The notes under the pieces are model-generated. The model saw only the letters and a program-made list of their open reading frames with translations, searched no databases and was not told the DNA's origin. 28,456 nucleotides of DNA, taken from Thoreauomyces humboldtii (lineage: Eukaryota; Chytridiomycota; Chytridiomycetes; Spizellomycetales; Powellomycetaceae). The stretch's first letter is position 1, and the number at the start of each line of letters is the position of its first letter. Location of the stretch: assembly GCA_027596035.1 (NCBI GenBank), contig JADGJA010000222.1:789-29244 (forward strand), written 5' to 3'. Positions 10,801-20,557 of this stretch are shown here, one piece after another. A program made the position numbers and the translations under genes.

Positions 10801-11698
10801 TGTTCTAGGCCCAAATGCCCGTATCATGTCTCTGAGTGTCAACGGCGTGAAGCTCAAACCCGGATTCAACAACGTCTCGCTCGCCATCCAAGGCGCCTTT
10901 GCGAGCGGCAACTCAGCCGCCAAGGACGCTGCTGCACTCGCACAAGCTTTCATGTCCGGCACCATCGCGCCAGGCTCGGTGTCGTTGTCAGGGCTCACGT
11001 TTGGCGGCGACAACGGAACGGCGAACAGCGTCTTCAGCTGTCTGCGCGTTCCCGCTCCCCTGAGTCTGCTCAGCATCGCCAACACTGCCAACAGTCAAGG
11101 TCAAAGCAACGGCGGTCAAGGTTCCACCGTTAGCATCGACAGCGTTGGCGGCAAGCTCGCGACCCCGTCGCTCGGTTCCATGCTCTTCTCCACCGGCGTG
11201 TCTGCGTCCACGCAGATCCGAACACTCATCCAGCCCGTCCCCTCCTCCCTCCTGACCAATCTCACAACTCCCGGAACCATAGCAGTCTCCCCACTGCAGA
11301 TTACCAACCTGCTACCCGGTATCGGCCTCGGCGTCCTCAACGTCTCGGTCCCCTTCGCCTCCATGGACATCACCGTGGACGGCGTCAACACCACATCCAT
11401 CTCCATCTCGGGTCTCAACGGCGGCGGCGGCGGAGCGGGTCTGAACGCCATCGACCTCGTCCTGTCCGCCACCTTCGGAACCTCTCCGGCCCTCCCATCC
11501 GACGTCAAGGCCTTGGTGGACTCGATCACGTCGGGTACGAGCGATGCTCAGAAGATCAGCGTAAGCAACCTGAGGTTCGGTCTGAGCAAGGCCACGAGCG
11601 TCAAGGCTCTCAGCAAGGTCGTCGTCGTTGTTCCACTCAATCCTACGTCGCCTTCGGCCGTGCCATCGGATACAGCCAACGCTCAGGACAGCAGCTGA
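7867..11698 (+). CDS. Tag1-like / DUF3712-like single-pass membrane protein
   Basis: The gene has five exons, 7867-8358, 8427-8702, 8768-9655, 9726-10319 and 10385-11698, with introns of 65-70 nt that all join in phase 0 and give 1187 residues. About 130 Ser/Thr/Asp-rich cytosolic residues end in a basic cluster (HRKRR, 120-124). One hydrophobic helix follows (about 134-160). The remaining thousand residues are beta-rich, Thr/Ser/Asn-rich, with many N-glycosylation sequons, as expected for a luminal or extracellular region. Several sections resemble each other in style and fit repeated DUF3712-type modules. Yeast Tag1 has this topology in the vacuole membrane and ends autophagy during long nitrogen starvation. 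That equivalence is inferred from topology and recollected family features, not from alignment. The frame is open upstream to 7216, but that part reads like C-rich leader, so the ATG at 7867 was chosen. Confidence 0.75.
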
Positions 11699-12033
11699 TA
11701 TCTACCCGTCCCGGGAAACGTTTGTTCACATCCTACTCATCAGATTCAGTTCCTACACGCGAAGCCTAGACAGACTTGATTTTTGAATCGTTCTGGATTT
11801 TCTGATTCGCTCTTGTAAATACGCATACTTTTGAACACACATTCTGCGTTCTCTTCCTGCAATTGGCATTCCGCTGTAAATCATAGCCATGCAGGGATCG
11901 GGCTTGGCAACTTTTATGAGCATGAAGAAACAGCCATGAACAAGAAGGTTTGTTGTGAGATGCGATATGTAATTCCAAACAGTAGGGGTGGTACAAAAGT
12001 GGGATCGTCGGGAAACCAAAACGTTTAGCGAGC
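11699..12033. other. Convergent intergenic region (3' ends of Tag1-like and transaldolase genes)
   Basis: This is 335 bp between two stop codons on opposite strands, AT-richer than the flanking exons. It contains both 3' UTRs. No other gene is seen. Confidence 0.6.
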
Positions 12034-13256
12034 TTACGCGGCGAGCTTGGCCTTGAGGGTGACAAGGAGCGCGTCACCGTCGGCGGCAAACTTGCGGATG
12101 CCTTCGGACAGCTTCTCAGTGGCCTACGGGAAAGGACAGAGTGGGCCGAAAGTCAGGTCGGGAGTAGCAGCGACGCACAAGAGCAGGTGTTGCACAGCGA
12201 GAACTTACCATGGCATCCTCGTTGAGCTCCCATCGGAAGTCCTTCTCGTCGTAGGAGACCTTCTTGATGTCAAGGTTCTTTGCCTTGGGGGCCTCGAGCT
12301 TGGCCTCCCAGTTCTCGGTGGACGCAGCCAGGTCCTTGAGGAGAGCCGGGGAGATGGTGAGGAAATCGCAACCGACGAGCTCCTGGATCTCGGAGACGTT
12401 GCGGAACGAGGCGCCCATGACGATGGTCTTGTAGTCGTACTTCTTGTAGTAGTTGTAAATCTGCTGGACCGAGACGACTCCGGGGTCCTCGGCGCCCTTG
12501 TAGTCCTTCCCGGTCGACTTCTTGTACCAATCGAGGATACGACCGACAAAGGGGGAGATGAGGGTCACGCCCGCCTCGGCGCAGGCAACGGCCTGGGCGA
12601 AGCTGAAGAGGAGGGTGAGGTTGCAGTGGATGCCGTGGTCGCGCTCGAGCTCGCGAGCGGCCTGGATGCCCTCCCAGGTGGAGGCGATCTTGATAAGAAC
12701 GCGCGACTTGTCGATGCCGGCCTCCTTGTAAAGGGCGATCAGGTGCTTTGCCTTTGCGAGCGTTGCCTCCTTGTTGAAGGACAAGTGGGCGTCCACCTCG
12801 GTGGAGACGCGGCCGGGTACGAGCTTGAGGATCTCAACACCAAAGTTGACGAGCTGGAGAAGGGAAGAGAATCATATCAGCTCGCTGCTTCTGGTCCCTG
12901 CTGTCATCAGTCCAAGATGGAGAGCGTGTTGCTTACCAGCTTGTCGAAGGCGAGGTCGAGCTGTTCCTTGTCGGAGCCGCCCTTTGCCTTTGCGTACTTG
13001 ATGGCATCGTCGATCAGATGCGCATACTGGGTCTTTTGAGAGGCGGCAAGGATGAGGGAGGGGTTGGTGGTGGCGTCCTGGGGCTTGTAGGCGGCAATAG
13101 CTGTAACAGGTGACAGATTTCCAGGTGAGATCTCTGAGCTGGATCCCACGTTCACGAAGTGTGGCAACACAAGACAGTGGAAGACTCACATTCAAAGTCA
13201 CCGGTGTCTGCCACGACGGTGGTGTACTTCTTGAGAATGTCGAGAGTAGTGCTCAT
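12034..13256 (-). CDS. Transaldolase
   Basis: This cytosolic enzyme of the non-oxidative pentose phosphate pathway moves a three-carbon dihydroxyacetone unit from sedoheptulose-7-phosphate to glyceraldehyde-3-phosphate. The gene has four exons, 13256-13190, 13100-12937, 12853-12209 and 12123-12034, with introns of 89, 83 and 85 nt; the product is 321 residues, the usual length. Family hallmarks are TTNPSLIL (about 33-40), [11 protein letters not shown], and the Schiff-base lysine in [11 protein letters not shown] at Lys132, the same number as in E. coli TalB. The C terminus ([13 protein letters not shown]) is typical. The start [10 protein letters not shown] is the first ATG and is followed by the conserved VADTGDFE, which is split by intron 1. 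The gene shares a 286-bp divergent promoter with ODAD2. Confidence 0.96.
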
Positions 13257-13542
13257 GACCGTGTTGTGCAAATGCTTGTGGTTGGAATGAGTATTCGGAA
13301 TGTGTGAGAGTGGGTGGGGTGAGGTGGTGGAGTGACGACGATATCGGCATGGACGAAGGACGACGGAAGGAGAGGGGATGATTCACCCGGACCGTTCTCT
13401 GCCTGCTCCGTGCTGGCGTAAGCCACTCTCCGACGGACTGTCCGACAATCCAACCCTTCCTCTGGGTTTCCTCGTACTTCGTAGAGCACTCACTACTTGG
13501 GCACACATACACCAGAGGCATCCAGCTACTCCGTCATCGACT
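13257..13542. promoter_or_regulatory. Bidirectional promoter region, transaldolase / ODAD2
   Basis: This is 286 bp between the two divergent start codons. It must carry both promoters and 5' leaders. I looked for an RFX-type X-box of the kind seen before ciliary genes in animals and saw none. No TATA box is evident. The role is inferred from geometry. Confidence 0.55.
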
Positions 13543-16500
13543 ATGGGTCAGAGTCTCTCGACACGCTTTGAATGGCGCGCGGACGCCGCCGCCTCTGCAG
13601 CCGGGACTGCTGTACCTCCCGTCTCGACAGCAGGAGGAGGAGACGCCGGCCAGCTCAAGATGTCAGTGACCAACCAGGAACTTCTCTACGACATGGTGCG
13701 CATGGTGGAACAGATCTGCCACGCCCATCCAGTCGAAGCCAGAGCAGAGTTTCGGCGACCTCTCCAATGGGCTACGACGCTTCGGGCCTCGGCGTTCGCC
13801 GGGAGCCCGGACAAGTGGACTGTACAAAGCAACACAAAGTAAAGCTATGCATGAGGATCCTTTTGCAGAATTACGGCTGCTGGTCGTCCGATGGCTTGTT
13901 GACGCTGCATCTCAGGACCGCAAAGGGCACAGTGGCATCTACCGAGGTTCGCGCGGACGGAACACCCTTGTTCGTTCTCGAGCCAACGTCCGCAGACGGC
14001 TCAACCTGCCTGGCCAAGGCTGCCTCGTTCGAGCTGCTCAACCGAGCGCTTCAGCTGGCGCAGGATCAGACGTTGAAGGAGGTCCAGGAGATGATTCAAG
14101 GTAGGGTCCGACAGCTGCAATTCCTCCCCGGAAAGAACTCGAAAAATGACCGCGAGACCGGCATCTGTCATTCAGCCAACCGAGATCCGGTGAAGGTCAT
14201 CTTTGGGGTCAGCGGGGAGAACGCTCTGGTGGACGCATTCGAGGCCTTCTCAAACGAGGCCAACGTTCGAAAGCGGGAGCAGTATGGAAAGCTTTACAAG
14301 CTTCTTCTTATCGTCAACTCCTTCGATCTGCAATTCATGAAGACGGCTGTGAAAGATCTGCAAAAGTAGGACAGTGGGTCTTTTGGGATCAAACAAGAAC
14401 GGGGAGGAATCTGACACATTATCTGCAGAGAAAAGACCCTGAGCATTCACAAAGTCACGGATGAGCTCTTGATGTTGCAAGCCTTCTGCGGGCGGGAGGA
14501 TGCCAAAGCCCTTATTTCCATCGACTGGGAGTCAGGTGGGTCTTCTCAACGTTCAGACCGAACACCAGATCTTTCAGCTTACTCGCTTTTCACAGACTAC
14601 ACATTTGCGAATGGTTACAAGGCGCCTCCATGGCGTCAGGTATACGGGGAACTGTGTTACCTGGAAGTACAACCCTTCGACCACGAAAAAATCATTGTCA
14701 GCGCTAGCAAGCGGGGATACTTCGTCAACAAGGGCTACACTGCCGACGATAAAGGTAGCGCTCAAATATTTGTCTTGTTTGACCCAGCAGGCTCAAATAC
14801 TTGCTTCTGCAGGCATTGAGCACTTGAACTACGAAGCAAATTCGGATAATTTCCCCACGCTCATCGAGCTGCTCAAATCAAAGTCACCACACTTTGCTAA
14901 CCATATCGACAAGCAGGCTTACCTGTTCGAAGCTGACTCGGACGAGCGTAAGTCATGCCCAAAGCTTTGATGCTTTTTTTCCTCGACTTCATACCGATGC
15001 GCCTCACCTACTTTACAGGTATCCTTGCGGCAGGGAACGCGGATGATGAAGGAGCGCATGCACATCATCACGATGTAAGATGGGGGCGCGCAGGATAGAT
15101 CCAATCAGCCTCGCCTCTAACTTTTTGTAATAGGAGGAGGGAGATGACGATGCCGACCATAACGAAGACACTGGACGCAAGGGTGATGCGTCTGGAAAGC
15201 GTGCCCACCAAGCCAAAAAGACGTAAAGAGTCGTTGTTTGAAGACAGGACATTATTCGATCTGTGTGATCTGACAACATCGGGCTCGTAGGAAGGCTCGA
15301 GTAGGCGCAAAACCGCGGACAGTCGAGCCATCTCTGAAGTGGAGGTAAGTTTTGTTATTCAAAATAACCCTGAAGCCTGAATCTGATGCGGGACTTCTCA
15401 GATCCCTAGGAGTAACGCAGGAGACTGACGCGGGACGTAGCGTACCAGGTGGAGCTCGGAAAGGAGAGCGCAACAATAAACCGGTTCGAGCGGGATCTGC
15501 TGGCAAGGACCGGAAGAACGCTCGAGGTGTTCGCCATGCTGTGGACGAGGACGAATTTTCTGATAGCGGAGCGGACGACTCGGAGGAAGAAGTCCAGGAA
15601 AAAAGGCAGGAGATATGTAAGCCAAGACTTTCTTTGTAATACGCATTGGCAGGACTCATGACTGACGATTTATCTAGCCGAGCTTCCTGCCGAATACTAC
15701 CAGATTCAGAAGCTTGTCAAATACCTGCGGGCAGGAAACCAGACGGCAACCATCATCGCCATATGCTCGCTCAGGGATTTCGATCTCACAAATGGTACGC
15801 CGTTGCATCTATTTGTGTAAAATAATTAAATGCCTCGCTCAAAGTGGTTTCTGCTTTCTTTAGAATTCAATCAGACTGCGATTCGCGACGTTGGCGGCCT
15901 CGAGACACTCGTAAACCTCCTCGACACGGACGACCCAAAGTGCAAGATCGGAGCACTCAAAATATTGAAAGACGTGTCACAGAACGGTGGGACCTAGCTG
16001 CCCTCTTTGGGACCATTCGCTGGCTCACGCTCATTTTCGGTGCTAGTGGCAACACGATCGGCACTGTCGGAGCTTGATGCGATGCATCCACTGGTCGAGT
16101 TGCTGCGGGACTCGGACAGGGAGCCAAAGTGTCTGGCTGCAAAGACTATCGCGCACTGTGCAAAGAACGGTACAAAACGCGCAGTTTTGTAAGGGTCTGC
16201 TTCCGATCTAACGATCTGATGTGCGTTGTATCAATCACCAGCTCGCAACCGACGGTCTGTACGGCGATACGGTGGTATCAAAAAGTTGGTACGACTGCTC
16301 AAAGCGAAGCCTGGAAGTGAAGACGAACAGGTGGCCATGGCAGGGGCGCTGGCGTTGGCAGCCTTGAGCAAGAGTGGTATGGCTAGAAACGATGCTCATA
16401 CTCAACCTGTCCCGCTAAGTGTACTCAAATTTCTCCTCTCAGCACGCAACAAAGAGGCAATACAAGCAGCTGGATCCATCCCACTTCTTGCAAACCTCCT

Positions 16501-18228
16501 AGAATCTCAAAACGAGCAGTTGCTGATCCCAGTAGTCGGGATTTTACAAGAATGTGCTTCAGATGGTGAGATGCTTCAGATTCTTCGTGATGTTTTCGGC
16601 ATCCTATCTGACGCCTCAAAATCTGCTAGCCCACTACCGCTCTGCCATCCGCGGATCGGGTATGATCAAGTTTCTGGTCGAGAACCTTGCCAGTAAAAAC
16701 GAAGAGCTGCAGACGCACTGCGCGAGCGCCATCTTCAAATGCGCTGAGGAGGACGAGACCCGAACCCTCGTCCGACAGTACAACGGTCTCAGCCACCTCG
16801 TCAATCTTCTTGACAACACTGTCAACAAGGAGTTGTTAGCTGCGGCCACGGGTGCCGTGTGGAAGTGTGCACAAAACCGTAAGTAGTTGGCGAGCTGTGA
16901 AGGTCGCGTGACATGAGCTTATCAAAGACCCGTGGTTGCTAGTTGAGAACGTGGCTGCCCTCAACAAGCTCAATACCATAAAGAAGCTGGTGGGACTCAT
17001 GGAAAACCAACCCGAAGACGTGCTTGTCAATGTCGTTGGTGCATTGAGTGCTTGCGCACAGACAGGTATCTTTTAATCACAATCTTTGCTTCGTTATACA
17101 TAGTCAAAAGAGACTGATAAGCCCTTCTATAGTTGACGGTCGCCAAGCCATCAAGGAAGGAAACGGCATTACACCGCTGGTAAACCTCCTCACCGGCACA
17201 AATCAGAGCCTTCTCGTGAACGTGACCACTGCTGTCGGCGCATGTGCATTAGACTGTACGCGAGACACGCCTATCCTTTGCCTCCCTTTCCGTGTAAAGC
17301 TCACGCTCTTCCTACAGCGGATTGTATGGCCATCATTGACCGTCTGGATGGTGTGCGTCTTCTCTGGTCGCTGCTGAAATCCAACAACCCGCTGGTGCAA
17401 GCCTCTGCTGCATGGGCCATCTCGCCATGTATCGAGCATGGTATGAGCTCGAGATGTAGCAGAGCCCGGGTGCTTTTTACTAATCAGTAGCCTGCATCAG
17501 CCAAGGACGCGGGAGAGATGGTCCGATCTTTTGTTGGCGGTCTCGAGCTCATAGTTTCTCTCCTCAAATCCGACAATGCGGACGTGCTTGCGTCCGTCTG
17601 CGCAGCGATCGCGAATATAGCGAAAGATGGTATTCCTACACATTCGCGTTCCCCGAAGCTCTTTTCCGCTAACAGATGCTACTTGCTCCGTGTTTACAGA
17701 GGAGAACCTGGCAGTAATAACCGACCACGGGGTGGTACCAATGCTCGCGAAGCTGACAAATACGCGCAACGATCGTCTACGACGTCACCTTGCGGAGGCA
17801 GTTGCGCGATGCTGTCACTGGGGCAACAACCGGGTGTCGTTTGGGACGGCGGGAGCCGTTGCTCCTCTGGTAAAGTACCTCCGATCCCCCGATGACGAAG
17901 TCCATCGCTCGACGGCAAGGGCATTGCATCAGCTGTCTATGGATCGTAAGTTTCCTCTTTCTTGTGGAAGGCTTCTTGCCCACCCATCTCTGACCGAGAC
18001 TTGGTTTGGACAGCCGACAACTGTATCACGATGCATGAGCATGGAGTTGTTCAACTTCTGCTTGGCATGGTTGGCTCTTCCGATCAAAATTTGCAAGAGG
18101 CGGCCGCGGGAACAATCGGAAATATCAGAAGGTATTCTGACTAGTTGACCACGTCCTAATTCCGTTTCTAACGGTTTCGGCTCCTTAGACTGGCTTTGGC
18201 AAGCGAGAAGGCGGCAATGGCGATGTAG
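13543..18228 (+). CDS. ODAD2: Outer dynein arm docking complex subunit 2 (ARMC4-type armadillo-repeat protein)
   Basis: This protein helps anchor outer dynein arms on flagellar doublet microtubules. The 23 exons are 13543-13838, 13916-14100, 14176-14365, 14429-14535, 14596-14754, 14813-14947, 15019-15074, 15134-15222, 15291-15344, 15402-15616, 15678-15794, 15864-15986, 16047-16169, 16242-16376, 16443-16565, 16630-16878, 16943-17065, 17133-17255, 17318-17440, 17501-17629, 17700-17945, 18014-18131 and 18189-18228, giving 1085 residues (human ODAD2 is about 1040). The N-terminal ARMC4 region includes the marker APPWRQ in exon 5. A charged linker (about 376-495) follows, then about 590 residues of armadillo repeats with near-identical family stretches such as [18 protein letters not shown] and [13 protein letters not shown]. 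The protein ends in [12 protein letters not shown], as in animal ODAD2. It starts MGQSLS, which fits an N-myristoylation pattern. Exons 12, 13, 15 and 17-19 are each exactly 123 nt. The least certain junction is intron 1. Confidence 0.93.
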
Positions 18229-18420
18229 AGCCAGTACTTCGAAGCAGAACGGGCGCCGAAGTTTTAGACGGGGAGGGTGGGGAGGGGGGCAAGCTCTGGA
18301 AAATCAGAGAACGGGTGTCAAAGATGTCAACCATATTGCAATGAGAAATGACCACAAGCAATGTTCATGCGGCTTGCATCTCCTATTCCAGCTCAGACTT
18401 CTAAAAAGAGGACTTCAGGT

Positions 18421-20301
18421 CTATCTGACAATCTGCCTCCATCTAGCTTCTATTCCTCCCCACTCTCTCCCCTTCCAACAACCTCTAGCCTCGCACCTTG
18501 GTGCTGCGCCGCCTACTCCGGAAGTCGCACCCCAAAAGTGCGCGTCAAGTCCGCTTGAGATGGCTTCTCGGCGTTCCCGCCGCGCCATTTTCCCCAGCTG
18601 CGCGTCGGCACGCACTTGATTGTTGATGATGCCGTGCTCGTATGCAAGGGTTCGAGCCGTATGCTGTGCATGGAGAGTATTGACATACTTGGTTGGAAGG
18701 ACCAGATATGAGCATGCAGATTTGAATGGGTAAGCTTGCAGCGAGCGTCAACTCACTTTCTCAAGCACGCCGGTGGCCATACCGCCATGGGCTCGAGCAA
18801 AATCGCGCTCCTTGAGATTCCAAGACTCTTTGTATGGCAATGGCTCCGACTCAAACTCATCTCCCTACAAAAACAATATGCGTCAGATAGCGGCAATCAG
18901 TGATCTCGTGGCAACAGCAACTTTGGCTCACAGAAAGCGGTGGTATCGGCAGAGAAGGGGCGACCTCCCGCTCCTCTATAATCGGCACCGGAACGACTTC
19001 CATCACTGACTCTATCGCCGGCTCTTCAACCAACGGCACCTGTTCCGGCGCCGGTACTGGTTCCGGTTCGGGTTCCGGTTCTGTCGATGGAAGTAGCTCC
19101 ACAAGCTGTACCCGTACAAATTCCTCTGGATGTGCCTCCTTCTCCTCCATGTAGAGGTGGACTTCCGAAACCTCGGCAACAGGCTCGGGAGAAGTTAGCG
19201 AAGGGTTCTCTTTCGGCGCCGCCGTCGGAAACTGCACAATGTCGTTGATGGCAACGCGCTTTGCCCGTCGTGACTGGGTGCGCGGCTGCTCGGCTCGCTG
19301 AGGCTCCGCAAACCGGACTTCTTTGAGGAAGAGTGCAGCTTCCTGCAAGTGAAATTGCATATCTTGATCCTGGGCTTTGTACGTGAAATCGCCCTTGATG
19401 CTTTTGGCAGACAGGTCATTCAGCGGCTGCACAGGTGCACTGGATACCTGGCCGATGCCTGGGTCATGAAAAGAGAAACTTCCTCCACTCCTCGGCCTAA
19501 CTCGACTCTGCGAATGGTAGGTGGAGTGTTCCGGGGGCGGCGAAAATGTGGATCGACTTGGCATTGAAGCGGGAGGCGATTTCAACGCAGGCGGTGCTCC
19601 GCCGACGATTGACATGTCCGATCTTGGCAAACCGGAAAGCTTTTGGCCCGATGCGGGTCTGCTCTGATCACGGGAGGAACGCCCACCAGGACTTTTCCCA
19701 CGTCTTTGTGATCCCGCAGAGCCGTTCCTCAAAGATCCACTTTTGAGATTCCCGTGCCGCTCAGTCTCGGCGACACGATTAATGGCACACGTTAGAATGT
19801 CTCCAAGGTCGAGCGCTCGGTCATGTGGCCAGGAACTGGGAGCTGAACCCCATGCATCGCGCGGTGATCCTACGGCTGGCATAGGCTGATCAATATGTGC
19901 GATTGGCCCGCCGGAGAGGGTTCGACTCCCGGTCATATCTCTCGAATCGTCGTGCCGAGCAAGCTTGGGAAGCGCTACCGAGGACGCACATGACTGAGAG
20001 CTGCCGGGTCTTGTCAGAAGTTTGAAGCGGAGAAGTTCGGCATGCAGTGAAGGTAGACAGGCCTGCTAAAACCCATGTATCAAGCCAATCAGCGTCAGTT
20101 GGGGCTACATGTAGATCTCGTCAAGCAGGCTACCTTGATTGCGCTTGTGACTTCATTGGAATTCGCCCGTCCAGCTTTTCCCGCCGACATAACTTTTCGT
20201 CGTCCGCTTCCTTTTCGACTTCCTGGCCGACTGCTAGGCTGACTGGAAAAGGCTCTGCCTCCTGTGATGTTGAGCCTCGGTATCTCCCTTGCGTGCACCA
20301 T
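18421..20301 (-). CDS. Unrecognised 557-aa protein between ODAD2 and vinculin
   Basis: The gene has four exons, 20301-20134, 20062-18932, 18864-18757 and 18687-18421, with introns of 71, 67 and 69 nt, all phase 0. I do not recognise the family. The N-terminal 55 residues are basic and Ser/Gly-rich. A short helical-looking segment spans exon 1-2 (about 49-75, with LHAELLRFKLL). The middle (about 100-430) is disordered: Ser/Pro/Arg-rich first, then acidic with an EPEPEPEPVPAPE run. The C-terminal part (about 434-530) is dense in charged and aromatic residues (YKESWNLKERDFARAHGG...) and reads like a conserved domain; that helix-rich section crosses the last intron. The final 35 residues are poorly structured, and another intron near the end cannot be excluded. 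The gene is tail-to-tail with ODAD2 and divergent from vinculin, so a flagellar or cytoskeletal role is a guess from location. Confidence 0.72.
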
Positions 20302-20557
20302 GTTGCTTCAAGGAGTTCACCGTGGAAACGTGAACGTACGATGCACACAAACCTGTCAAAGCGAGAAGACGGCGATGGTCTTGGTGCTTATGTCATCCAC
20401 TCTCCGCCGTCTCGAGGCTCAAGCCTCAGGAAAAGACCTTTCCATCATAGCAGTGCTGTCAGGAGACGGTTCCTGCCGCACCCAACCTTTTTGTACCGCA
20501 CTCCCATCTATCCTCCTCAGCACGACCACTACGTCCAATACAGGATTTCCGGGAAAC
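20302..20557. promoter_or_regulatory. Bidirectional promoter region, unknown gene / vinculin
   Basis: This is 256 bp between divergent start codons of the unrecognised protein and vinculin. No clear core element is visible. The shared-promoter role is inferred from the geometry. Confidence 0.5.

Noticed and set aside
12047..13039. 330-codon + strand open frame rich in Leu, Val, Gly and Asp
   Set aside because: It is antisense to transaldolase. The skewed composition is the mirror of the codon bias of that gene.
13822..13868. Alternative 47-nt first intron of ODAD2
   Set aside because: It keeps the frame but is shorter than all other introns and uses a poor donor. The 77-nt intron 13839-13915 has a better donor and fits the family's N-terminal spacing.
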